Source of the DNA: Granulosicoccus sp.
Lineage (GTDB): Bacteria > Pseudomonadota > Gammaproteobacteria > Granulosicoccales > Granulosicoccaceae
Length of the DNA: 64,000 nucleotides
Assembly (NCBI GenBank): GCA_023300375.1
Contig: JALZWO010000072.1
Span: forward strand, 1-64,000
Reading direction: 5' to 3'
The notes under the pieces are model-generated. The model saw nothing but the letters and a program-made list of their open reading frames with translations, was not told where the DNA came from and did not search any database. The translations under genes and the position numbers were made by a program. Below, piece after piece: positions 17,013-26,750 of the stretch. Every line of letters starts with the position of its first letter. The first letter of the stretch is position 1.

Positions 17013-17852
17013 TCATACCGCTACCCGACGACCTCGGCAGAGCCTGTCCAGTAAAATAGCAACAATGACAATAGCCAAACCAGCTTCAAAGCCTTTTTCG
17101 ATATTCACCGTATTCAAAGCACGAACCACTGGAGCACCCAGCCCGTTAGCACCCACTAAGGCGGCTATAACCACCATAGATAGAGACAACATGATGCACT
17201 GGGTAAGCCCTGCCAGAATCGTCGGCATGGCATGCGGCAACTCAATACGAAACAAGCGTTGTAATGGCGTACAACCAAATGCATCCCCAGCTTCTAGCAA
17301 ACTCTTGGGGACTTCAGACACACCAAGAGCTGTTAACCGGACTGGCGCTGCCAGTGCGAAAACCACAGTGGAGATCAGTCCGGGAACAACGCCTAGCCCA
17401 AACAAAATAAGCGCGGGAATAAGATACACAAACGTGGGGATGGTTTGCATCAAGTCGAGAATAGGTCTGAGCATAGCGTTCAGCCGAGGGCTATGCGCTG
17501 CCCGAATACCCAGTGGCACACCAATGAGCATGCAGATAAGTGTTGCATACAACACCATAACCAATGTCTGTATCGTCTCTTCCCACAGATCAAGATTAAT
17601 GATTAGCAGCAACGACAATAGCGTAAATATGCTAAACCCTTTACGGCGCTGCAAGACCCAAGACAGCAAGACAATACCACCCACTAAAAGCCATGCTGGA
17701 ATATCCAGCAGTGCGTCGCTTGAGGATTCAATGAGCCACTCCAGGGGGTCGGCAATAGCGTCAAAGATCCACGCAGCGTCATCTTTGAGATAGTCAAAAA
17801 ACTTCTCAATAAGTTTGCCGATGGGGATCTTCGACTCGGTAAGCCAATCCAT
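17013..17852 (-). CDS. choW: Choline/betaine ABC transporter permease
   Basis: The 279-residue inner-membrane permease has an N-terminal soluble and amphipathic segment, then about six membrane helices. The BPD_transp_1 coupling loop is present as EAGDAFGCTPLQRLFRIELPHA, the site that touches the ATPase. Length and N-terminus match ProW/ChoW. It lies between the binding protein and ATPase genes, 144 bases after choX. The spacing includes a GCGCAA/TTGCGC hairpin directly after the choX stop, which may lower downstream expression relative to the binding protein. Confidence 0.9.
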   Translation of the reverse strand: MDWLTESKIPIGKLIEKFFDYLKDDAAWIFDAIADPLEWLIESSSDALLDIPAWLLVGGIVLLSWVLQRRKGFSIFTLLSLLLIINLDLWEETIQTLVMVLYATLICMLIGVPLGIRAAHSPRLNAMLRPILDLMQTIPTFVYLIPALILFGLGVVPGLISTVVFALAAPVRLTALGVSEVPKSLLEAGDAFGCTPLQRLFRIELPHAMPTILAGLTQCIMLSLSMVVIAALVGANGLGAPVVRALNTVNIEKGFEAGLAIVIVAILLDRLCRGRRVAV

Positions 17853-17983
17853 ACAAATGCTAGCCTGGTCTATTCATGAACCGCCCAATCCTTGCACTAA
17901 TGGATCAGGCTGGGTTTTTAAATTGCCGCTAGCTATCATCGCTAAAGATGACTGCTATCGGAAGTTGCTGAAGGTAATCGTTA

Positions 17984-17996
17984 GCGCAAGTTGCGC
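17984..17996. terminator. Short hairpin after choX stop (possible attenuator)
   Basis: GCGCAAGTTGCGC is a near-perfect inverted repeat immediately downstream of the choX stop on the minus strand, at the start of the choX-choW gap. No T-run follows, so full termination is unlikely. Such stems often protect the 3' end of abundant binding-protein messages. That role is inferred. Confidence 0.35.
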
Positions 17997-18956
17997 CTAC
18001 AACCCCAGACTGGATTTAACAGCATCCAGCGCAGGCTCGCCATCAATCGTAGTGACACCTTCAAGCCAAGCATCCAGTACAGCAGGGTTAGCACTTAACC
18101 AACTTACCGCGGCTGCTTCAGGTTCCATATCGGCATCAAGAATTGAGGCCATGACTTCGTTTTCCATAGCCAATGAAAATTCAAGATTAGTCAACAGTGT
18201 TCCTACATTGCTGCATTCTTCAAGATAGCCAGCTCGCACATTGGTTGCAACCGTAGCACCACCCAGATCAGGACCGAAGTGGTCGTCACCACCTTCAAGG
18301 TAGGTTAGCTCGAAGTTAGCATTCATCGGATGTGGCTCCCAACCGAGGAATACAACAGGCTCAGAACGCTTGTCAGCTCTTGCTACCTGCGACAACATGC
18401 CGGGCTCACTGGATTCGACCAATGTGAAATCTTCAAGGCCGAAGGCATTGCTGTCAATCATGTCTTGAATGAGGCGATTCCCGTCGTTTCCTGCTTCAAT
18501 ACCGTAGATGCTCTCGTCTAAGGCATCAGCATGCGTTGCGATATCTGCAAAATTCTTTATACCAAGCTCAGCCGCAGCAGCATTTACTGCCAAGGTGTAC
18601 TTCGCACCAGTGAGATTGGTGCGTACGGTTTCTACCGATCCGTCTTCTCTGTAAGAGGCAATATCAGCCTCCATTGTAGGCATCCAATTGCCTAGAAATA
18701 CATCGATATCTGCATTTTTCAGTGATACATAGGTTACCGGCACACTCAATAATTGCGCGGAAGTCTCGTATCCCATGCCATTAAGCACGGCTGATGTGAG
18801 TGCGGTGGTGGCGGTGATGTCAGTCCAGCCCACATCGGAGAAGCGCACTGCTTGGCAACTTTCCGGCTCGGCTGCGGCTACATCAGCGACTGATAGACAG
18901 GCGTAAATGGCTGAAGCTAGTAGCAGCCCACTGGTTTTACTTGGTACATTTTTCAT
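17997..18956 (-). CDS. choX: Choline/betaine ABC transporter substrate-binding protein
   Basis: The periplasmic binding protein captures choline or betaine for the choW/choV importer. The chosen start (MKNVPSKTSGLLLASAIYAC) gives 319 residues with a clear Sec signal cleaved near VAAAEPESC. The start is supported by GGAG about nine bases upstream. The track's longer start adds 23 residues that spoil the signal peptide. The mature part carries the OpuAC/ChoX pattern VRFSDVGWTDITATTALTSAVL, VFLGNWMPTM and VVFLGWEPHPMNANFELTYLEGG, including aromatic residues expected to form the quaternary-amine cage. First gene of the operon. Confidence 0.9.
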   Translation of the reverse strand: MKNVPSKTSGLLLASAIYACLSVADVAAAEPESCQAVRFSDVGWTDITATTALTSAVLNGMGYETSAQLLSVPVTYVSLKNADIDVFLGNWMPTMEADIASYREDGSVETVRTNLTGAKYTLAVNAAAAELGIKNFADIATHADALDESIYGIEAGNDGNRLIQDMIDSNAFGLEDFTLVESSEPGMLSQVARADKRSEPVVFLGWEPHPMNANFELTYLEGGDDHFGPDLGGATVATNVRAGYLEECSNVGTLLTNLEFSLAMENEVMASILDADMEPEAAAVSWLSANPAVLDAWLEGVTTIDGEPALDAVKSSLGL

Positions 18957-19114
18957 TGCGAATCGCTCCAAAAGGTTCGCAACTAGCATAAACCAATCGC
19001 CAGCAACTTCAAACTTATTTGCCAACCCTCTCTGTAAATCCTATTTGCCAACTCTGATCGTCAACACAGCGTAATCTGGCTTTGGCGCCACTTTGCAGCT
19101 AAACCCCGTGTACC

Positions 19115-19157
19115 AAAGAGGGTGCCTGACCGGGGTGATTCGGTCAGGCAACTCTTT
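19115..19157. terminator. Long hairpin after the porin gene
   Basis: TGCCTGACCG and CGGTCAGGCA form a perfect 10-base-pair stem around an 8-base loop. It is extended by AAAGAG/CTCTTT beyond a small bulge. It lies about 50 bases past the porin stop on the minus strand and upstream of choX. It is the likely end of the porin transcript, though no strong T-run follows on that strand. Confidence 0.6.
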
Positions 19158-19205
19158 GCCACAGGTGCGCCTGTTCAGGCACTGTTACTGAATAGTGGCT
19201 TATTC

Positions 19206-20183
19206 TTAGCTAGCTGATTTGAATACGTCAAAGTTGTATACGAAGACACCTCTACCGAACACGTTAGTGTCGTCTCCATCGATTCCACTATCTGAAATAC
19301 CAGCTTCAAAATAGATGAACGCAACATCTTCAACAATAGGCAGGATGTATCCGCCTTCTATTCCAAAAGCGACATCATTCACGTCCGCAATAGTAGCCCT
19401 TGCATAGATATTATCTTCTTCGTAGGCAGCGATGATTCCGAAAACGTTGTCGGTTACGAACACAGCGTTTCCTGCATTATCTGGAAAGCCACCCGATTGG
19501 TTGGCAAAATCTTCGCTAGCAAACTGAACCACTGCGCTAGCGGTGCCAGCGGCGTAAGGCATTGAAGCACTAAACCCGAAACCCGCGCCAGTGTCGTCTT
19601 CCAAGTTAAGTGCAACCGCCGCACCTAGTTTCAGATCACCGCGCTGAATGATTGCAGCGAGATCCAAACCGTCTATGAAGTCATCGCTACCATCAATACC
19701 GATGGTTCCCAAGTTGGCAGACGCCATGTACTGCAGATCGCCTCTCACAGGACTGGTGTATTTCAAAATCGACGCCTGTCTGTCACACGCAATCCCAAGC
19801 TCGCAGCCATCTTGCACATCAATATCAGTGACGGAATCTATTGCGTCGTAAAATGCTCGATACTGCGTACCACCGGTGACTGTTCCAAACTCGCCTTGAA
19901 CACCTACCCAAGCCTGTCGAGTTTCATTTACGCCCGCGGCTTGATCAAAACCAAGTTCAAGATAACTAAGCGCTTTAAAACTGTCATTTAACTGGGCGCC
20001 ACCTGTCCAACGAATGCGCGAGTCATAATCTTCCCAGACGAGTTCAGCATCTGGTTCAGTACGTAGTTCCAAACCTAACCGAAGGCTAGCGTCTAAGTTA
20101 CTTTCGATGTTAGCTTGCGCGTGCACCGCACCAGTACCAACCACGAATGAAGCCATTAAGGCTGTTGAAATCAGGTATTTCAT
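19206..20183 (-). CDS. Gram-negative outer-membrane porin
   Basis: The 325-residue product has a Sec signal peptide ending in VHAQA and alternating polar/hydrophobic strands typical of a trimeric 16-strand beta-barrel porin. SRIRWTGGAQLNDSFKALSYLELGF and FGTVTGGTQYRAFYD match the porin_4 pattern, the latter close to the start of loop 3. Two cysteines lie in a loop (DGCELGIACD), probably forming a disulphide. The sequence is acidic, as often in marine porins. It ends in a hydrophobic strand, VFVYNFDVFKSAS, rather than the usual terminal Phe. An AAGG site precedes the start. It may admit choline or betaine to the neighbouring choXWV system, but that link is only positional. Confidence 0.85.
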   Translation of the reverse strand: MKYLISTALMASFVVGTGAVHAQANIESNLDASLRLGLELRTEPDAELVWEDYDSRIRWTGGAQLNDSFKALSYLELGFDQAAGVNETRQAWVGVQGEFGTVTGGTQYRAFYDAIDSVTDIDVQDGCELGIACDRQASILKYTSPVRGDLQYMASANLGTIGIDGSDDFIDGLDLAAIIQRGDLKLGAAVALNLEDDTGAGFGFSASMPYAAGTASAVVQFASEDFANQSGGFPDNAGNAVFVTDNVFGIIAAYEEDNIYARATIADVNDVAFGIEGGYILPIVEDVAFIYFEAGISDSGIDGDDTNVFGRGVFVYNFDVFKSAS

Positions 20184-20553
20184 GTGTTCTCGTCCTTACT
20201 AAGGAAATCAGACGCATATTGTAGGACACAATCTGACAAAGAGAACGTGTTCTTCCAATCTTACGCAAAAACCAACACAGACTCATGCGCTATCGGTATC
20301 ATTGCCCGCTGGACTCTGCAACGAGCTCGGAAGCATCAACCCATGTCTCACGAACCCTGAGCTGCCAGCGCTTATCATATTCTTTTTGCGAGGCGCACAA
20401 AACGGAATGATAGTTGCCGAGGATTTCACTATGAATCCAAGTCGTATCAGGACGTGCAGCTATTGGGTATTGTCTAAAGCTCGGCGCCTATTTCTTAAAA
20501 GCTCATGAAAATTATTCCGCAAGTCAGCCGATTAGTGACAGGTAATTAGTCGA
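20184..20553. other. 370-base gap with no supported gene
   Basis: This space separates the divergent porin and SNF2 helicase genes and should contain both promoters. A 68-codon frame at 20302-20508 has no ribosome-binding site or recognisable pattern and I do not support it. I see no clear repeat or RNA gene. Confidence 0.6.
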
Positions 20554-23500
20554 GTGGACAGTCAGCCACGTGTACTCAATTTCGACGATGTTATCGATCT
20601 GTGTGGCACAGTAGCCACCTCTCGGGGGCAGATATTCAAGACCAGTGGCTCTGTTAAAGAGCTCAACTGGACATCTGAGGGCAATGTGCTGTCCGCGGAA
20701 ATCCAAGATACCGAGGCTGAGCCGCATCATGCGCGTATTACCATCGCTCCGCATCGATTTGACGGAGAATGCTCTTGCTCAGTGCGCTACAACTGCAAGC
20801 ATGTTGCAGCTTCACTGTTGTGTTGGATAGAACAGCAAACAGCCACAGCTACGCCCGACGACCAAGCGTTGCGCAAAGTCAATCGCTGGCTACAAAAAAT
20901 GGTGGAGCATGGACGCAAACAAGTCTCCTCCCATGAACATCATGAGCCGGGCGAACCGCTATTATTTTATCAGCTGGACAACACGGCGCTAACGCAAAGC
21001 CAGCAAGGTATCACTTTGCAAATATTGCAAAGCCGATTACTCAAGCGTGGCGGGTACGGCAAGGAGACACCCTACCGCTATAACGGCCATTATCATCACC
21101 CTGACTGGGTACTACCCTCTGACAGAGCTATTCTGGAACTTGCAGTGGGCAAGCAAAACGAACTAGCCTATCGTGAACTGACTATCACCGGTGATATTGG
21201 ACATCTACTCCTCAATAAGCTGCTGGAGTGTGGTCGATGTTACTGGGGCGCAGAAAGAGAACAAGCGCTGCAGATTGGCGACAACCTCTCACTTGAATTC
21301 AACTGGATGAAAAATGAAGCTGAAGCCTTCATTTTGCAAACAACACTTCCAGGCGCCGAGAAATGGCAACTGATCCCCAGTGATCCACCGTGGTACGTCG
21401 ATACCAACAACAAAATGGCAGGACAGTTAGAAAACACACCGTCAGTGGCCTTACTCGATCAGTTCATACAGGCCCCTCCGTTGCCTGCTGCACATGCGCA
21501 AGCTGTGAGTAATTATCTTGCGTCGCGCCTACCAGACAACGCCCTGCCTTTGCCAGAGCCGCCGAATTTTGTTCGTATTGAAGAAACTCCCAAACCTGTT
21601 TTGGTTTTGCAGTCTCGCGACGAAAGCCCTGATATCAAAAACTTCTTTGCCTCAATTAAATTTCGCTACGCCGACTACCTACTGCCGTTTGACGGTATGG
21701 AAGCGGATGCCACCCTGGAAGGAAAAACCAGCGAGGGTAGCCCATTAGTTCTCAAGCGCGATTTAAGCGCCGAAATTCACCACTCAGTAGAATTTGGCAA
21801 ACAGTTTCCCGAATTTGAATCAGCACATAACAACGACGCCGACTATTACTCCAAGGCAGATCGCCAACCCCGAACCAATGATGTGCAACGCATGGCGAGG
21901 CAATGGCGCGAGCTCATTGACTCACAAGATGAATTGAAAAACATGGGCTGGAGTGTACAAATCCGTGAGCCATTTGATCTTAGCTTTGAGTCAGTAACGC
22001 ATGTACAGGCCACTGTTAGTGAGACCACATCAAACTGGTTTGACATGGCGCTCAAGTTACAACACGGGGAGCAACAATTTGACTTGCTACCTCTGGTTAT
22101 TGATTGGCTTCAAGGCGATTCGCGTGACAGCTCTATCTTGCTTCAAGCCGATGACGGACAGTGGCTCGAAGTGGCACCTGAATTATTTAAACCCGTAGCA
22201 GATACCTTATTAGAGCTCTACGACGATCCATCCTCGGCAGAAAAGCTGCGTGTACCTAGGCAACGAGCAGCGACGCTTGAATCACTTGAAGATCATTGGC
22301 AACGACAAGGTGTCGATGTTGCCTGGCACGATGCGGGAAACATCTTTGATTTGGCTGAGAAGTTACGTAACTTTGAAGGCATTGAAACCATTGCAGCGCC
22401 TGATAGCGTTAAGGCCAGCCTGCGACAGTATCAGCTTGAAGGCATGGCATGGCTAGGCTTTCTTGCAGAATACGGCTTCAACGGCATTTTGGCTGATGAC
22501 ATGGGTTTGGGCAAAACCTTACAAACGCTAGGGCATATTCAGGTTGAACGTGAGAGCGGGCGCCTAACAGCTCCCACCCTCATTGTGGCACCCACCAGCT
22601 TGCTAACCAACTGGCAAAGAGAGGCTGCGAAGTTTACGCCAGGCTTAAGCACATTGATCTGGCATGGTACTCAGCGCAAGATACGTGACCTGACCGAGCA
22701 CCCTGTGGACATCGTCATCACCAGTTACGCATTGGTTACTCGCGATATCGCCTTGCTCTCAGAACAACAATTTGGTTGTGTGGTTCTCGATGAAGCGCAG
22801 GCAATAAAAAACCCGAGCGCTAAAGTCACTCAAGCTTTAAAAACTCTGGAAGTACAAAGGCGCATCTGCCTCACCGGTACACCTTTAGAGAATCATCTAG
22901 GGGAGCTGTGGTCGCAATTCGATTTTCTGATGCCGGGCTTTCTGGGAACACGCAAACATTTCAATCGCTACTTTCGAACACCGATTGAGAATCACGGCAG
23001 TACCGATCGGCAACAGCGACTATCCGCACTGATACGTCCATTTTTGCTTAGACGGCGCAAGGAAGAGGTGGCTAAAGAGCTGCCGCCTAAAACCGAAATT
23101 GTCAGAGAGGTGCCTCTTGAGCCAGAACAGGCGCGCCTCTATGAGAGCATTCGGATCAGCATGGAGCAGCGCGTTCGATCGTTACTCGCAGAGCGCGGCT
23201 TGGCTCGCAGTCATATAGAAATGCTCGATGCACTGCTCAAGCTACGTCAAACCTGCTGTCACCCTGCACTCGTGAAACTCGACACCGCTAGAGGTGTCAC
23301 TGAGTCAGCAAAAACCGACCTACTAATGTCGATGCTGGATGAACTGATCGCTGAAGGCAAAAAAATTCTGTTGTTTTCACAGTTCACCGAAATGCTCGGC
23401 CTCATAGAAGTCGAACTGCTCAAACGTGACATCAAATACGTAAAGCTCACCGGCCGAACGCGCAAGCGTGACGAAGTCATTGATGCTTTTCAACATGGTG

Positions 23501-23835
23501 AAGTACCCTTGTTTCTAATCAGTCTTAAAGCCGGTGGCACTGGCCTTAACCTGACAGCAGCCGATACCGTCATTCATTATGACCCTTGGTGGAATCCAGC
23601 TGTTGAGAATCAAGCCAGTGATCGTGCTCATAGAATCGGACAAAACAAGCCTGTTTTTATCTACAAACTGGTAGCTAGCAACACAGTAGAAGAGAAAATC
23701 ATGGCTATGCAAGCGCAGAAACAACAACTGGCTGATCAAACAGTCAATCGAACGGAAGGTGCTGCGATGCAAAGTCTGAGTGCAGATGACATCATGGATC
23801 TGTTTGCAGCGAGCGACCCAACCGACTCCAACTAA
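20554..23835 (+). CDS. SWIM zinc-finger SNF2-family helicase
   Basis: The 1093-residue protein has an N-terminal SWIM zinc finger (CSCSVRYNCKH, about residues 73-83), a long middle region, and a C-terminal SNF2 ATPase (about 610-1085). ADDMGLGKT is motif I, LDEAQAIKN motif II, LTGTPLENHLGELWS motif III, and the second lobe has SQFTEMLGLI, SLKAGGTGLNL and SDRAHRIGQ. Such proteins are dsDNA translocases related to HepA/RapA and YwqA. SWIM versions are widespread but poorly characterised, perhaps acting on nucleoid or transcription complexes. The start is GTG with a weak AGG upstream. A single-gene unit is likely. Confidence 0.9.
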   Translation: MDSQPRVLNFDDVIDLCGTVATSRGQIFKTSGSVKELNWTSEGNVLSAEIQDTEAEPHHARITIAPHRFDGECSCSVRYNCKHVAASLLCWIEQQTATATPDDQALRKVNRWLQKMVEHGRKQVSSHEHHEPGEPLLFYQLDNTALTQSQQGITLQILQSRLLKRGGYGKETPYRYNGHYHHPDWVLPSDRAILELAVGKQNELAYRELTITGDIGHLLLNKLLECGRCYWGAEREQALQIGDNLSLEFNWMKNEAEAFILQTTLPGAEKWQLIPSDPPWYVDTNNKMAGQLENTPSVALLDQFIQAPPLPAAHAQAVSNYLASRLPDNALPLPEPPNFVRIEETPKPVLVLQSRDESPDIKNFFASIKFRYADYLLPFDGMEADATLEGKTSEGSPLVLKRDLSAEIHHSVEFGKQFPEFESAHNNDADYYSKADRQPRTNDVQRMARQWRELIDSQDELKNMGWSVQIREPFDLSFESVTHVQATVSETTSNWFDMALKLQHGEQQFDLLPLVIDWLQGDSRDSSILLQADDGQWLEVAPELFKPVADTLLELYDDPSSAEKLRVPRQRAATLESLEDHWQRQGVDVAWHDAGNIFDLAEKLRNFEGIETIAAPDSVKASLRQYQLEGMAWLGFLAEYGFNGILADDMGLGKTLQTLGHIQVERESGRLTAPTLIVAPTSLLTNWQREAAKFTPGLSTLIWHGTQRKIRDLTEHPVDIVITSYALVTRDIALLSEQQFGCVVLDEAQAIKNPSAKVTQALKTLEVQRRICLTGTPLENHLGELWSQFDFLMPGFLGTRKHFNRYFRTPIENHGSTDRQQRLSALIRPFLLRRRKEEVAKELPPKTEIVREVPLEPEQARLYESIRISMEQRVRSLLAERGLARSHIEMLDALLKLRQTCCHPALVKLDTARGVTESAKTDLLMSMLDELIAEGKKILLFSQFTEMLGLIEVELLKRDIKYVKLTGRTRKRDEVIDAFQHGEVPLFLISLKAGGTGLNLTAADTVIHYDPWWNPAVENQASDRAHRIGQNKPVFIYKLVASNTVEEKIMAMQAQKQQLADQTVNRTEGAAMQSLSADDIMDLFAASDPTDSN

Positions 23836-23913
23836 GTGATCAGATGATTTGTATCGCAAAAAATTTATTTGATCGTAGACGAACCGCACTGACTTAAGCG
23901 AAGATAGTGAACG

Positions 23914-23981
23914 CGTCGTTCCCACTAAGGTGGGAAGCCAGCCTCCTTAGTAGCATGGATCCCCGCATACAAGGGGATGAC
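23914..23981. repeat. REP-like intergenic element with two hairpins
   Basis: TTCCCAC-TAAG-GTGGGAA forms the first short hairpin and ATCCCC with GGGGAT forms the second, and the element ends GGGGATGAC. The GTCGTTCCCAC and GGGATGAC ends recall the widespread bacterial CGTCATTCCC-type repeats and the units near 4645 and 9377. It lies between the SNF2 helicase and sbtA and could end the helicase message. Confidence 0.5.
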
Positions 23982-24022
23982 AAATTAAAGTACGTGTCAC
24001 TCGATCGCAGAACAACAAAACC

Positions 24023-24997
24023 ATGAACGGCATCCTTGTTTCGGCTGGGAATAACTTACTCTCACCCATAATTCTATCGTTTGCTCTGGGCTTCTTTGCG
24101 GCTATTGTGCGCTCAGATCTCACTATCCCAGAAGCCATGGCGAAAGCCTTGTCGATCTACCTTCTGTTCGCCATTGGATTCAAAGGTGGCGTCAGCGTAT
24201 CGAGCAATGAGTTCGACAGTGGCGTGCTCATGGCCCTGATCGCAGGCACATTGCTTTCGCTACTCCTGCCAATATTGGCGTTTGCACTTCTCAATGTATT
24301 GACCAGCCTTGATCAACTGAACAAGGCTGCAGTTGCTGGCCACTATGGTTCTATATCAATTGTGACATTCGTTGCAGCAACATCAGCACTAGAGCTCTAC
24401 AACATCGATGCTGAAGGCTATATGGTCGCGGTTGCAGCGGCTATGGAGGCACCCGCTATTGTTACCGCACTCTGGCTAGCATCGCGCGGCAGTAAAGACT
24501 CACGCATGGGGTCAGATATGTGGCGTGAAATTCTTCTCAACGGTTCTATTGTTCTGTTGATTGGCGCATTCGTCATTGGCCTACTCACTGGCAGTGAGGG
24601 CATGAACGAAATCGAAAGCTTTATCGTCACACCATTTAAAGGTGTACTGTGCTTATTTTTGCTCGACATAGGGTTAGTGGCTGGCAGAAGCTTGTTACAA
24701 AGCTACAAGCACATTACCCGTGGGTTAGTGGCATTTGGAGTACTCATGCCATTGATAGGGTCTATCACAGGGCTCGCCATAGCCATACTGCTGAACTTAT
24801 CTGAAGGTGGTGCCGTGTTACTGATGGTGCTTTGCGCATCGGCCTCCTACATTGCTGTGCCTGCGGCAATGCGTGTGGCGCTGCCTGAAGCCAATGCTGG
24901 TATTTATTTAACGTTATCACTGGGCATCACATTCCCGTTCAATCTTACCCTGGGCATACCGCTGTATCTGGCTGCCGCCAGTGCCCTTTATTCATAG
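24023..24997 (+). CDS. sbtA: Sodium-dependent bicarbonate transporter SbtA family
   Basis: The 324-residue membrane protein has about ten membrane helices arranged as two inverted repeats. It carries family patterns such as LSFALGFFAAIVRSDLTIPEA, YLLFAIGFKGGVSV and AVAGHYGSISIVTFVAA. SbtA brings bicarbonate into the cell with sodium in cyanobacteria, and relatives occur in many proteobacteria. The length is slightly shorter than in cyanobacteria. It is followed nine bases later by a PII-like gene, the classic sbtA-sbtB arrangement. No carbon-fixation or carbonic anhydrase gene is visible here, so it may supply bicarbonate for anaplerosis or biosynthesis. Confidence 0.88.
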   Translation: MNGILVSAGNNLLSPIILSFALGFFAAIVRSDLTIPEAMAKALSIYLLFAIGFKGGVSVSSNEFDSGVLMALIAGTLLSLLLPILAFALLNVLTSLDQLNKAAVAGHYGSISIVTFVAATSALELYNIDAEGYMVAVAAAMEAPAIVTALWLASRGSKDSRMGSDMWREILLNGSIVLLIGAFVIGLLTGSEGMNEIESFIVTPFKGVLCLFLLDIGLVAGRSLLQSYKHITRGLVAFGVLMPLIGSITGLAIAILLNLSEGGAVLLMVLCASASYIAVPAAMRVALPEANAGIYLTLSLGITFPFNLTLGIPLYLAAASALYS

Positions 24998-25006
24998 GCG
25001 AAAATC

Positions 25007-25318
25007 ATGAATGTTCACAAGGCCAAGCGTGTAGAAATCATTATTGAGGCACCTATGCAATCTCGCCTTACCCGTGCCTTAGATGAGGGTGGCGTAACGG
25101 GTTACACACTGCTCCCCGTGAGAGGAGGATCTGGTAGAAGCGGGCCTTGGACTGTTGATGGTCAAATTTCGACAGCCGGCGGCATGATTCACGTGCTCTG
25201 CATTGTCAAACCTGACATGGTAGACCCCATCCTCACTATTGCTTTCGACATTGTTGAAAAGCACTTAGGAATTGTCTCCGTGTCCGACTGTGACGTCGTT
25301 CGTGCAGAGCGCTTCTAG
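25007..25318 (+). CDS. sbtB: PII-like regulator SbtB
   Basis: The 103-residue protein has the ferredoxin-like PII fold pattern: AKRVEIIIEAPMQSRLTRALDE, a T-loop containing GGSGRSGPWTVDGQISTAGG, and a C-terminal VSVSDCDVVR strand. In characterised systems SbtB binds adenine nucleotides, including cAMP and AMP, and gates SbtA. The C-terminal CGPxGC redox extension of some cyanobacterial SbtB proteins is absent, and a single cysteine remains in SVSDCDV. The gene lies nine bases downstream of sbtA and is surely co-expressed with it. Confidence 0.87.
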   Translation: MNVHKAKRVEIIIEAPMQSRLTRALDEGGVTGYTLLPVRGGSGRSGPWTVDGQISTAGGMIHVLCIVKPDMVDPILTIAFDIVEKHLGIVSVSDCDVVRAERF

Positions 25319-25370
25319 CAAACTACCCGGAAAACATTCATCAAACCGCGTGTAATCCTAACGGGATGTT

Positions 25371-26750
25371 TTATGTTCCGTCACGCATGGCAAGCTCTTG
25401 ACGCATAGCAGAGTGCGCCTTTTCAGTGATGGGATAACGACGCATACTCCAGACAGCTGCTAGTTTGAACACTACGCAAGGCGCGCCATATAAGACGGCT
25501 AGCCATAAGATGCTGGAGTCACTGTTGGACTCGGTAGCACTAAAACCCACCAAATCCAACAATGGGAACGCTATTCCTACAGCCAATGCATAGGACAATT
25601 TAGACGCAGTGCCCCACAGCGCGAAGAACAAACCGGGACGCTGGTAGCCATTGGTCAATGCATCCCACTCGATAACATCAGCGTTAATGGCACTGGGCAA
25701 CGCAAGATCAGCACCTGTAGCAAAACCCGTGGCTATAACAATCACATAGAACCACGCCACTGAATCTGCTCCCAGTAAAGGCGTCCAAACAAAGAAGGCA
25801 CATGCCATGATCATAGCCACAGACCACGTTTGATGCTTACCAAAACGCTTAGCAAAGGCCACCCAAACAGGGACAGCCACAGCCGCTGCAACAAAATAGA
25901 GAAACAGAAATACACCGACAAGATCTGCAACGCCAAGTACATGCGTGACGTACAGTAAAAACAAGGTTGCAGGGATCGCGTTGCCTACCGCATTCAACAA
26001 AAAGCTCACCAACAACTGCCGAAACGGATTGGGCGTTCTCACCAAGGACCAAGCGGACTCAAGCGAGTTGCTCGGCAGCTTGGTCTGCGAACTATCAGGT
26101 ACAGCAAAGGCTGCCCATACCGTGCTTATCAGCAAAGTAAGCAGTACCAACCAAGTTATTGCCGTAAGCGTTGCCGCCAGTCCATCATCAGTATCTCCCA
26201 CAAAAACCGCCGACACTAGTAACGCCACTAGGGTTCCAGTTAGCCCAAAAGCCACTCGAAAACCGGTAATACGACTGCGCTGATTGTAATCGGGCGACAA
26301 CTCAGCCGCCCATGCACTTGCCGGCACTATCGATAGTGTGCCGCCCACATAGATTGCGATGGTCCACCATAACAAATAGCTAGCAGCAGCCGTTGCCGGT
26401 GGGTTGAATAGAAACAACACCGACATGCCTATTAATGGAGCCGCGACTACGACGAACAGCTTGCGCCGCCCAAAGCGATTCCGGCTCTGGTCCGACCAGT
26501 ACCCCACCAACGGGTCAGTAATCATATCGAACAATCTGGCGACAAGGAGAATGCCGCCAATGGCCGTCAGGCTTAAGCCAGTGCTTTGCGCATAGAACGT
26601 TGGCACAATGACCTGCAAGGCAATAAACGCAGCAGCCAGCGGGAACGCTAGAGAGCCATACGCCAACAGTGTGGGCATCGGCACAATAGCCGTGGATGCA
26701 GTAACGGGCTTAGCGCTCTCTGACAAGCTTTCCACGGTATGGGAATTCAT
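25371..26750 (-). CDS. MFS transporter, glycoside-pentoside-hexuronide:cation symporter type
   Basis: The 459-residue protein has about twelve membrane segments. The cytoplasmic loop MITDPLVGYWSDQSRNRFGRRK is the hallmark of the GPH/MelB-like (MFS_2) symporters, with the acidic Asp in helix II expected for cation coupling. Members import sugars, uronides or sulfolipid-derived compounds with sodium or protons. No sugar catabolic gene is adjacent, so the substrate cannot be judged. It converges with sbtB and diverges from the EndoU-like gene. Confidence 0.85.
   Translation of the reverse strand: MNSHTVESLSESAKPVTASTAIVPMPTLLAYGSLAFPLAAAFIALQVIVPTFYAQSTGLSLTAIGGILLVARLFDMITDPLVGYWSDQSRNRFGRRKLFVVVAAPLIGMSVLFLFNPPATAAASYLLWWTIAIYVGGTLSIVPASAWAAELSPDYNQRSRITGFRVAFGLTGTLVALLVSAVFVGDTDDGLAATLTAITWLVLLTLLISTVWAAFAVPDSSQTKLPSNSLESAWSLVRTPNPFRQLLVSFLLNAVGNAIPATLFLLYVTHVLGVADLVGVFLFLYFVAAAVAVPVWVAFAKRFGKHQTWSVAMIMACAFFVWTPLLGADSVAWFYVIVIATGFATGADLALPSAINADVIEWDALTNGYQRPGLFFALWGTASKLSYALAVGIAFPLLDLVGFSATESNSDSSILWLAVLYGAPCVVFKLAAVWSMRRYPITEKAHSAMRQELAMRDGT

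Noticed and set aside
17065-17793. 242-codon plus-strand ORF
   Set aside because: It lies wholly antisense to choW, which has clear permease motifs. It is a shadow frame with low-complexity Ser/Thr-rich translation.
20302-20508. 68-codon ORF in the porin-helicase gap
   Set aside because: No ribosome-binding site, no recognisable pattern and an untypical composition.
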